Source of the DNA: Bacteroidales bacterium
GTDB taxonomy: Bacteria; Bacteroidota; Bacteroidia; Bacteroidales; Paludibacteraceae
DNA length: 19,237 nt
Direction of reading: 5' to 3'
NCBI GenBank assembly: GCA_900767595.1
Contig: CAAFZS010000007.1
Location: forward strand, 1 to 19,237
This document shows, one piece after another, positions 1 through 5,577 of the stretch; within the stretch, counting starts at the first letter, position 1; each line of letters begins with the position of its first letter. Made by a program: the position numbers and the translations under genes. A model generated the notes under the pieces. The model searched no databases. It saw only the letters and a program-made list of their open reading frames with translations, and was not told the DNA's origin.

Positions 1-15
1 ACGCTCTTCCGATCT
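1..15 (+). other. Illumina adapter remnant (not genomic)
   Basis: These 15 bases are identical to the 3' end of the Illumina TruSeq universal adapter (ending CGCTCTTCCGATCT). They abut directly a truncated sufB reading frame. They are therefore library adapter left at a contig end and should be masked; the genomic sequence starts at about base 16. Confidence 0.95.
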
Positions 16-185
16 CGATAAGCCTTCAAACGAAAGTCGAGGAGCCATTCGGGTTCGCCTTTCTTTTGGGAGATGGTGCGAATCACCTCCTCGTTGAGGC
101 CTTTAGAGAGTATATCGGTATCTACCTTGGTGGTAAAACCGTACTTATACTCCTGCGAGGTGATATTATCAATAACATCCGTCAT
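16..185 (-). CDS. sufB: SufB, Fe-S cluster assembly scaffold (N-terminal 56 residues, truncated by contig end)
   Basis: The minus strand from the ATG at 185 reads MTDVIDNITSQEYKYGF, followed by TTKVDTDILSKGLNEEVIR and then EPEWLLDFRLKAYR. This is the conserved N-terminus of SufB, where the EPEW(L/M)LxFRLKAY block is diagnostic. SufB is the scaffold subunit of the SufBCD complex, on which Fe-S clusters are built in the cytoplasm with sulfur supplied from cysteine by SufS. Only the first 56 codons are present; the rest, and any sufC/sufD/sufS, lie beyond the contig. The gene starts 12 bp after a hairpin and 40 bp after tRNA-Cys on the same strand. No complete promoter lies between them, so it may depend on read-through from the tRNA promoter. 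Confidence 0.9.
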
Positions 186-192
186 TATTTAC

Positions 193-220
193 CAAAAATA
201 CCGCCCTTGCAAGGCGGTAT
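193..220 (-). terminator. Hairpin plus T-run after tRNA-Cys, just ahead of sufB
   Basis: On the minus strand an 8-bp stem (ATACCGCC with GGCGGTAT, 198-220) with a 7-base loop is followed at once by TTTT. This fits a rho-independent terminator for the tRNA transcript. As it ends only 8-12 bp before the sufB start codon, it could also work as an attenuator for sufB; the sequence alone does not decide. Confidence 0.7.
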
Positions 221-225
221 TGAAG

Positions 226-296
226 AGGTCGGTAGCAGATTCGAACCGCTGTCCCCGGTTTTGCAGACCGGTCCCTAACCACTCGGGCAACCGACC
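226..296 (-). tRNA. tRNA-Cys (anticodon GCA)
   Basis: A 71-base cloverleaf reads on the minus strand: 7-bp acceptor stem GGTCGGT/ACCGACC, D-arm with AGTGGTTA loop, anticodon stem CCGGT/ACCGG around CTGCAAA (anticodon GCA), T-arm AGCGG-TTCGAAT-CTGCT, and discriminator U73, as expected for tRNA-Cys. The 3' CCA is not encoded. It has its own strong promoter upstream and a terminator-like hairpin downstream, and lies directly before sufB. Confidence 0.95.
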
Positions 297-315
297 AAAA
301 TCTCGAAAGCGAGTG

Positions 316-347
316 CAAAGGTACAACTTTTTTTTCAATTAACCAAA
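316..347 (-). promoter_or_regulatory. Promoter of tRNA-Cys (Bacteroidetes type)
   Basis: On the minus strand TTTG (344-347) and TACCTTTG (316-323) are separated by exactly 20 bases, a full match to the Bacteroidetes sigma-ABfr consensus TTTG-N19-21-TAnnTTTG. Transcription would start about 15 bases before the tRNA. A short hairpin (CTCG-CTTT-CGAG, 302-313) lies in the leader. Confidence 0.85.
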
Positions 348-375
348 TTTTTGGTGCATTTTTATGAAAAAATCT

Positions 376-1611
376 TCATTCTACCTGCAAAACGAGCCCT
401 TTTAGGTATTCTCCCTCCGGGTGGAAGATGTTTATCGGGTGATCTTGAGGCTGATGAAGCTGGTGTAAAATCCTCACTTTTCTACCCGCTTGAGCGGCAG
501 CCGAAAAGACCGCTAACCGGAACATCTCCTTATCAATGGCCTGCGAACAGGAGAAGGTAAACAATATCCCTCCCGACCGGAGTTGTTCTATGCCTTTGGC
601 GTTGAGGCGTTGATACCCGCGAAGTGCATTCTTGATAGCATCCCTATGTTTAGCGAAGGCAGGCGGGTCTAAAATAATAAGGTCATACTTATCCTTACTC
701 TGTGCCAAGAACTCGAAGGCTTCCTTAGCGTAAGCGTGGTGATTGATTGATGATTGCTTATTGCTTAGTGACGGGAAGTTGCGTTCTACATTTTTGTTGA
801 CCAGTTCGATGGCTTTCTCGCTTACATCTACCGAATCTACTCTTTTGGCTCCGCCTCGCAAAGCATAAACAGAGAAGCCTCCTGTGTAGCAGAACATATT
901 CAGGACCTCTTTATCCTTCGCGTAACGCTCGAGCAGACTGCGGTTCTCACGTTGGTCAATAAAGAACCCCGTTTTCTGTCCCCGCAGCCAGTCAATACGG
1001 AAATTCAACCCGTTCTCGGTAGCCCAAACATCTCCCGTTTCTTGTTTCCCGTTTCCCGTTTCTTTCACCAAATACCCTGTTTTCTCGCCCTCGACAGGAG
1101 CTTTGAAAGGCAGAGTGTCGTCGGACTTATAATAGACATTTTTTACTTCGGGAACCACCTTGATGATAGATTCTGCTATCTGCTGACGGCAGCGGTGCAT
1201 CCCGACCGAGTGAGCCTGAATAACGGCGGTTTCATCGTAAATATCAACCACTAATCCCGGCAGAAAATCGCCCTCTCCGTGAACGAGGCGATAGGTGTTA
1301 TTATCTTTACGGATAAGGTTGAGTTGTTGACGCATTGCGTAAGCTGCACTTATGCGCTGAACAAAGAAATCCGCAGGAAGACTGTCCACGCCGAAAGCCA
1401 AGATACGGACGGCAATGGAACCAATCTGGTAATGTCCTACGCCTAAGATTTGTCCGTTGAAATCGACGATTTTCACAAGTTCGCCTTCCTGTGGTTCGGC
1501 AAAAGGATAGTCTTTGTCCAATACCACTTTTTGGATAGCACCGGAGAACACCCAAGGGTGAAAACGAAGGACGGCTTCTTCTTTTTTTGGTTTTAAGATG
1601 ATGGTTGTCAT
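376..1611 (-). CDS. rlmI: RlmI-type class I SAM-dependent rRNA methyltransferase
   Basis: The 411-residue protein matches COG1092, the family of 23S rRNA m5C1962 methyltransferase RlmI. An N-terminal PUA-like RNA-binding domain (about 1-75, with HPWVFSGAI at 18-26) precedes a Rossmann methyltransferase domain. Visible signatures are RGQKTGFFIDQREN (210-223), the SAM-binding NMFCYTGGFSVYA (238-250), LDPPAFAKH (314-322) and the FSCSQ block (353-357). The start at 1611 overlaps the stop of the upstream exonuclease (ATGA), so the two are probably translationally coupled. Odd point: two stretches, residues 184-194 (ETGNGKQETGD) and 281-290 (SLSNKQSSIN), are low-complexity and encoded by 7-base tandem repeats; from memory of family members they appear to be insertions in surface loops. 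The exact rRNA target is inferred, not shown. Confidence 0.9.
   Translation of the reverse strand: MTTIILKPKKEEAVLRFHPWVFSGAIQKVVLDKDYPFAEPQEGELVKIVDFNGQILGVGHYQIGSIAVRILAFGVDSLPADFFVQRISAAYAMRQQLNLIRKDNNTYRLVHGEGDFLPGLVVDIYDETAVIQAHSVGMHRCRQQIAESIIKVVPEVKNVYYKSDDTLPFKAPVEGEKTGYLVKETGNGKQETGDVWATENGLNFRIDWLRGQKTGFFIDQRENRSLLERYAKDKEVLNMFCYTGGFSVYALRGGAKRVDSVDVSEKAIELVNKNVERNFPSLSNKQSSINHHAYAKEAFEFLAQSKDKYDLIILDPPAFAKHRDAIKNALRGYQRLNAKGIEQLRSGGILFTFSCSQAIDKEMFRLAVFSAAAQAGRKVRILHQLHQPQDHPINIFHPEGEYLKGLVLQVE
740..767. repeat. Heptamer tract inside rlmI
   Basis: Read on the plus strand there are four 7-base units in register: TGATTGA, TTGATGA, TTGCTTA, TTGCTTA. The last two are identical. They encode the SLSNKQSSIN loop of the rlmI product, between the SAM-binding half and the catalytic LDPPAFA motif. 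Confidence 0.75.
1034..1061. repeat. Heptamer tract inside rlmI
   Basis: Four consecutive 7-base units are present on the plus strand: CCCGTTT, CTTGTTT, CCCGTTT, CCCGTTT. On the coding strand this is (GAAACGG)2-GAAACAA-GAAACGG, giving ETGNGKQETGD. The same GAAACGG unit appears twice in the parC tail at 8088-8101. Confidence 0.8.
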
Positions 1612-2321
1612 AATTCGGTAGGAGCGTTTTGTTCTAATTGTGCTTGGCGAGCGGCAAGCACTTCCTGTTGATGGAGTTGCATCTTTTCCAACTCCGCTTG
1701 ATAGAGGGCGTCCGCCTCTTTCTTTGGTAAGGGTTCCGTTGCCATCAGTTCGTTATAGATGAGCAAGGTCGCCCACGCGTCAGTAGAAGCATAGCGTTGC
1801 TGTTCGGGGGTGAGAGCACTATTCTCCCAATTGGTGAGTTGCTGCGCCTTACTGATTTTCTTCCCGAAACAAATGGCGAAGATCTTTTGCAATCCCAAAT
1901 CGAGGATACCATATTTGCGCACCATCGATTGGATATCTATACAGTTACGGGGAGTAAAATCCCTCCTGCGACGCAAGCCGTTGATATCGTCCTTAAAGGC
2001 GAGACCCACTTTACGAATATCGTTATTGGCAAAGATATCCGCCAAAGCTTGGGGCATACCCACATGGGTGAGTCGGAAGAGATAGCATCGTTCGGTGGTA
2101 GCTATTTGTACAAGTGCTGTGGGATAATGCACCCCGCGGGTAAAACTGGGACGGGATTCCGTATCAATGCCTAAGGTCGGTTGTTGAGAGAGGTATCGGA
2201 CAGCATCCTCCACTTGCTCGGGTTGATCGACCACAATCACCTCTCCTTCAAATTGAATGACGGGCAATGCCTGAACAAGTTCTTTCGCTATTTTGTGTAT
2301 GAATTGGTTCTTTTTCATCAT
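1608..2321 (-). CDS. 3'-5' exonuclease domain protein (RNase D / DEDDy family)
   Basis: This 237-residue protein consists of essentially one DnaQ-like 3'-5' exonuclease domain of the RNase D branch. The metal-binding acidic motifs are visible: Exo I in LGIDTESRPSF, Exo II in the KVGLAFKDDINGL segment, and Exo III in RYASTDAWATLLIYNEL with the DEDDy tyrosine four residues before the aspartate. No HRDC domain follows, so it is not a full RNase D; it probably trims RNA or DNA 3' ends in the cytoplasm. The frame is open to an ATG at 2369, but a consensus promoter at 2339-2369 lies inside that extension, so the start is the ATG pair at 2321/2318 (ATGATGAAAAAG). It overlaps rlmI by 4 bp, suggesting an RNA-metabolism pair. 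Confidence 0.85.
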   Translation of the reverse strand: MMKKNQFIHKIAKELVQALPVIQFEGEVIVVDQPEQVEDAVRYLSQQPTLGIDTESRPSFTRGVHYPTALVQIATTERCYLFRLTHVGMPQALADIFANNDIRKVGLAFKDDINGLRRRRDFTPRNCIDIQSMVRKYGILDLGLQKIFAICFGKKISKAQQLTNWENSALTPEQQRYASTDAWATLLIYNELMATEPLPKKEADALYQAELEKMQLHQQEVLAARQAQLEQNAPTEL

Positions 2322-2338
2322 AATTCCCAAAAATCGTA

Positions 2339-2369
2339 CAAAAGTACGGTTTTTTTGCGATATATGCAA
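2339..2369 (-). promoter_or_regulatory. Promoter of exonuclease-rlmI pair
   Basis: On the minus strand the -33 element (TTG at 2367-2369) and TACTTTTG (2339-2346, matching TAnnTTTG) are separated by 20 bases. The start site would lie near 2332, leaving a leader of about 10 bases before the ATG at 2321. This decides the choice of start codon. Confidence 0.75.
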
Positions 2370-2388
2370 GTGTTAGAAGTTTTTTTGT

Positions 2389-2408
2389 AAATTTATTCTA
2401 ATAAATTT
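2389..2408. promoter_or_regulatory. AT-only inverted repeat at the divergent promoters (possible operator)
   Basis: AAATTTAT (2389-2396) and ATAAATTT (2401-2408) form a perfect inverted repeat with a 4-base spacer. The right arm overlaps the -33 box of the lytTR promoter, and the repeat lies 20 bp behind that of the opposite promoter. Position suggests a regulator site, but pure A/T composition makes chance symmetry possible. Confidence 0.35.
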
Positions 2409-2437
2409 GCACAAATGAAGATTTTTTTGTATCTTTG
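2406..2437 (+). promoter_or_regulatory. Promoter of the lytTR-upp-dprA-folB-parC run
   Basis: TTTG (2406-2409) and TATCTTTG (2430-2437) are spaced by 20 bases, a full Bacteroidetes consensus. The predicted start site is about 15 bases before the ATG at 2458. No other convincing promoter was seen before parC ends at 8189, so it may serve the whole run. Confidence 0.85.
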
Positions 2438-2457
2438 CAGTCCGAACGCGAAATCGT

Positions 2458-3303
2458 ATGAAAAATAAGATTCCTGCATATTTCTATTCGAAGCATAATT
2501 CGCTTTGGCTGGTGATTGGAACAGCGGTGTTTACCGAGCTGTTTATCATCATCTTTGAGCCCTTCCGCGCAGGGGTGCTGGTGGATAATGACTGGCAGTA
2601 TCTGCTCTGGACGACGGTGGTTGTGGTCTTGGGTATGGTAGTGATTTGTTTGAGTCGATGGATCATGCACGTTTATGCTTCGCGTCGGGAATTGAGTGTG
2701 ACGGGGTATAGTATTTGGATTTTCTTGGAGGTGAATGTAATGACACTCATTTACTCAGTCTTGATGATGGAGGCCTTCCCTTCGCTGGCTGACGAGTACC
2801 AATGGTCTTTCTTCCCGCTTTATAAGGATGTTTTGTTAGGAACAGCTTTCACGCTCTTTATTCCCTATACTATTTTGCTGTTGGCTTTTGCTTATATTGA
2901 TGCCAAAAACGAGTTGCAATTAGTGACAGGAAACGAGGGAGGAGTACGAGAGAGTGAGATGTACCATTTTTATGACGAGCGCGGGGAATTGAAGTTGTCC
3001 ATTCGGCCGGAGATGGTATATTACCTGGAATCGGCGGATAATTATGTGATGATTTATTATATCAACGGGACGAAACTGGATAAGATGATGATTCGTAATA
3101 CACTTAAGAACATCGAGTGGCGTTTCCTCGATAAAGGGCTGGTACGTTGCCATCGCTCGTTCATCATCAACATTAAGAAAGTGAGCGTCATCCGTCGTCA
3201 AGAGAGCGAAGTGGTTGTAGATTTTGCGGACGGGCGTGTGCCTACGATTCCTGTTTCGAGAGGATATAGTGAACAAGTGATGAATAAGTTTTCAATCCAT
3301 TAA
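2458..3303 (+). CDS. Membrane-anchored LytTR-family transcriptional regulator
   Basis: The 281-residue protein has four hydrophobic segments (about 14-33, 46-66, 84-105, 125-147) and then a soluble C-terminal LytTR DNA-binding domain (about 175-281). LytTR signatures include VYYLESADNYVMIYY (187-201), where the ES.DNY block is typical, and VRCHRSFIINIKKV (229-242). There is no receiver domain, so it is not a standard AgrA/LytR response regulator; the membrane part presumably senses something directly or interacts with a membrane partner. This architecture is widespread in Bacteroidetes, mostly with unknown signals. It is preceded by a full promoter with an inverted repeat over its -33 box, compatible with autoregulation. 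It is followed by upp after 11 bp, suggesting cotranscription, though no functional link is evident. Confidence 0.85.
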   Translation: MKNKIPAYFYSKHNSLWLVIGTAVFTELFIIIFEPFRAGVLVDNDWQYLLWTTVVVVLGMVVICLSRWIMHVYASRRELSVTGYSIWIFLEVNVMTLIYSVLMMEAFPSLADEYQWSFFPLYKDVLLGTAFTLFIPYTILLLAFAYIDAKNELQLVTGNEGGVRESEMYHFYDERGELKLSIRPEMVYYLESADNYVMIYYINGTKLDKMMIRNTLKNIEWRFLDKGLVRCHRSFIINIKKVSVIRRQESEVVVDFADGRVPTIPVSRGYSEQVMNKFSIH

Positions 3304-3314
3304 AATTTTTCTAT

Positions 3315-3977
3315 ATGAAAGTAATCAATTTGTCAGCACAATCAAGTATCATTAACGAGTACTTGAAGGAATTAAGGGATGTACATATCCAGTCGGACCG
3401 AATGCGTTTTCGCAAGAACCTGATGAGGATTGCCCAAGTGATGGGTTACGAGATGAGCAAAACCCTGACCTATCAACCACAGTCGGTTGAGACGCCCTTA
3501 CAGATGACGACGATTGATTGTTTGAAGGACGAGATTGTCTTGGCGACCATATTGAGAGCCGGCGTTCCTTTCTTCGAAGGTTTTCTTGAGTGCTTTGACA
3601 AAGCGGACTGTGCTTTCTTGTCCGCCAAGCGCGTTTATGCGGACGAAGCGCACACGCAGATAAGGATTGAGTGTGGTTATAAAGCCACTCCTGCTTTGGA
3701 CGGGAAGACGCTGATTATTGTAGACCCGATGTTAGCAACCGGTGGTAGTATGTGTGCCAGCCTAGATTTATTGAAAGAGAACGGAACGCCCAAGCGCATC
3801 ATCGTCGGCAGTTTGATTGCTGTTCCCGAAGCGGTAAAGGCTTTGGAAGAATGGGAGAAGAACGGAACAGAGTTGGTTTTATATACCGCCGCGATGGATG
3901 ACAAACTCAATGAGCATCAATATATCTTGCCCGGTTTAGGAGATGCCGGAGATTTATGTTTTGGTGAGAAGTGCTGA
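3315..3977 (+). CDS. upp: Uracil phosphoribosyltransferase
   Basis: The 220-residue protein converts uracil and PRPP to UMP and diphosphate in pyrimidine salvage. The type I phosphoribosyltransferase PRPP loop is at 134-146 (IIVDPMLATGGSM). The family-specific ILRAGVPFFEGF lies at 79-90 and the uracil-binding YILPGLGDAGD at 203-213. Length is normal for the family. It starts 11 bp after the lytTR gene, and its TGA overlaps the dprA ATG by one base (TGATG), so dprA is likely translated by coupling. Confidence 0.95.
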   Translation: MKVINLSAQSSIINEYLKELRDVHIQSDRMRFRKNLMRIAQVMGYEMSKTLTYQPQSVETPLQMTTIDCLKDEIVLATILRAGVPFFEGFLECFDKADCAFLSAKRVYADEAHTQIRIECGYKATPALDGKTLIIVDPMLATGGSMCASLDLLKENGTPKRIIVGSLIAVPEAVKALEEWEKNGTELVLYTAAMDDKLNEHQYILPGLGDAGDLCFGEKC

Positions 3978-5047
3978 TGCAGGATGAAGAACTGAAATAT
4001 TGGCTTGCGTTTACGTACCTCAATCGCAATAACGTACCTAAGCAGAAGGAGTTTTTAGCCGCGTATCACACCATTGATGAGGTGTGGGCTCACGTGACAG
4101 AAGAAGGGAAAAAAGAGGCGGAAAAGAAGGCTGCACGCGAATTGGAGTTTATACACAAGCACGGCATACAGGTTTTAGCTCCGACGGATGCTGCCTATTC
4201 GAATCGATTAAAGGAATGTGTGGACGCACCAATGCTCATTTACACGAAAGGGAAGATCAATTTTAATGAGGGTAAGTTTTTGTCGGTTGTAGGTACGCGT
4301 TCTGCCACAGAGCAAGGGAAGGATATCACGCGTCAGATTGTACTCGACCTTGCCCGCAAGGTGCCTAACCTTACTATTGTGAGTGGATTAGCGTACGGGA
4401 TTGATGTAGCAGCACACAAGGCGGCTTTGGAGGCGGGTCTTCCTACGATAGCGGTTTTGGGACACGGGTTGGACCGCATTTATCCTACTGTCCATCGGTC
4501 GGTAGCCATAGAGATATTGAAGAGCGGAGGTTTGGTGACGGAATATCCGTCGGAGGTAGAACCGGACGGATGGAACTTTGTCGCACGAGACAGGATTATT
4601 GCCGGTTTGTCGGATGCCACTTTAGTGGTCGAATCGAAGGCAAGGGGCGGTTCGCTCATTACCGCCGGACAGGCTCTTGACTATGGAAGAGATGTGTTTG
4701 CCGTTCCCGGGAGAGTGTGGGATATCAATGCCGCAGGATGCAATCAGTTGATACGGGACCAGCGGGCGATGTTAGTGACGAATGCGGACGATATCGTTTC
4801 CGCGATGCAATGGGAGAGTGTACCCGTACAGACCGAATTGGATTTAGCGGATGTGGATGAGACATTGGAACCGCTCGCTTTGCGGATATTGCAGTATATG
4901 CACGAGGAAGAAGCCGATGTGCACATCAATCAGTTGGTGATGGCAATGGAAGCGGAGTACCAAGAGGTGGTGACACAATTGATCTATTTGGAGATGCAAG
5001 GGTATATAAGAACCTTGGCAGGAGGATATTACCATTTAACGAAATAA
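3977..5047 (+). CDS. dprA: DprA, ssDNA-binding RecA loader for transformation
   Basis: The 356-residue protein has the DprA/Smf extended Rossmann fold: VVGTRSATEQGKDIT (104-118, the GxR ssDNA-binding region), IVSGLAYGIDVAAH (134-147), TIAVLGHGLDRIYP (157-170) and VVESKARGGSLITA (217-230). A small C-terminal winged-helix region (about 300-356) matches DML1. DprA protects incoming single-stranded DNA and loads RecA in natural transformation; many non-competent bacteria also carry it. The ATG at 3977 is preferred over the in-frame GTG at 3971 because it forms a TGATG junction with upp and gives the usual N-terminus. Confidence 0.95.
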   Translation: MQDEELKYWLAFTYLNRNNVPKQKEFLAAYHTIDEVWAHVTEEGKKEAEKKAARELEFIHKHGIQVLAPTDAAYSNRLKECVDAPMLIYTKGKINFNEGKFLSVVGTRSATEQGKDITRQIVLDLARKVPNLTIVSGLAYGIDVAAHKAALEAGLPTIAVLGHGLDRIYPTVHRSVAIEILKSGGLVTEYPSEVEPDGWNFVARDRIIAGLSDATLVVESKARGGSLITAGQALDYGRDVFAVPGRVWDINAAGCNQLIRDQRAMLVTNADDIVSAMQWESVPVQTELDLADVDETLEPLALRILQYMHEEEADVHINQLVMAMEAEYQEVVTQLIYLEMQGYIRTLAGGYYHLTK

Positions 5048-5067
5048 TTTTTAAAAACACAATAGTT

Positions 5068-5235
5068 ATGAATGAGACATTAAAAAAGTACGCAGGTGTG
5101 ATCCTGGTTTTGTTAGGCGTTTTATGCTTAGTCGTTTATTATTTTGCACCCGTTTCGAACATTCTTTTGGCTGCTTCGTTGGTGCTGGAAGTATTAGGTA
5201 TTTTAGCATTTATCTTCCTTAATAGGAGCAAATAA
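5068..5235 (+). CDS. Small conserved membrane protein, two helices (55 residues)
   Basis: The ATG at 5068 opens a 55-codon frame beginning MNETLKKYAGVILVLLGVLC and ending FLNRSK. Two hydrophobic helices (about 9-26 and 30-50) are separated by a short turn around YFAPVSN. It has a positively charged N-terminus and a basic tail. It fills the gap between dprA and folB exactly: 20 bp after dprA and 3 bp before the folB ATG. I recall similar very short membrane proteins in Bacteroides, but no function is known to me. Tight spacing, an A-rich leader and protein-like composition support it being real; it is easily missed because of its length. Confidence 0.75.
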   Translation: MNETLKKYAGVILVLLGVLCLVVYYFAPVSNILLAASLVLEVLGILAFIFLNRSK

Positions 5236-5238
5236 ACG

Positions 5239-5577
5239 ATGTTGATACGCTTGCAGGACATTGTGTTGCAAGCGCATCACGGGGTGTTTGCCGAAGAACG
5301 GGAACAAGGCAACACTTTTAAAGTGAGCGTTAGCATCGACATCCCCGAAACGATGGGGGTGAAAACCGATCGGTTGGAGGACACTATTCACTATCAGACC
5401 TTGTATGATGTGGTGGTGAATGAGATGCAACAACCGTCGAATCTATTAGAACACGTGGCGGGTCGCATACGGTCGCAGTTAGTACGGCTTTATCCGGAGG
5501 CGATTGTGCACGTACAAGTAAGTAAGAAAAATCCGCCCTTAGGTGGCGAAGTAGCGTGGGCTACAGTGGAATTATGA
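5239..5577 (+). CDS. folB: Dihydroneopterin aldolase
   Basis: The 112-residue enzyme cleaves 7,8-dihydroneopterin to 6-hydroxymethyl-7,8-dihydropterin and glycolaldehyde in folate synthesis. Typical features are LQDIVLQAHHGVFAEEREQG (5-24, with the conserved substrate-binding glutamate), the HYQTLYDVV block (about 51-59), LLEHVAGRI, and the VSKKNPPLGG loop with the catalytic lysine near 98. Length is normal. It is only 3 bp after the small membrane protein, and its TGA overlaps the parC ATG (ATGA). Confidence 0.93.
   Translation: MLIRLQDIVLQAHHGVFAEEREQGNTFKVSVSIDIPETMGVKTDRLEDTIHYQTLYDVVVNEMQQPSNLLEHVAGRIRSQLVRLYPEAIVHVQVSKKNPPLGGEVAWATVEL

Noticed and set aside
193..200. TATTTTTG as a separate -7 box for sufB on the minus strand
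   Set aside because: It fits TAnnTTTG but has no -33 partner at the right distance, overlaps the hairpin T-run, and would start transcription almost on the ATG.
342..355. ACCAAATTTTTGGT palindrome as the rlmI terminator
   Set aside because: The stem is short and A/T-rich and overlaps the tRNA-Cys -33 box; not convincing as a terminator.
2322..2369. Longer start (MHISQ...) for the exonuclease
   Set aside because: The added codons contain the promoter itself, and family similarity begins only after the ATG pair at 2318/2321.
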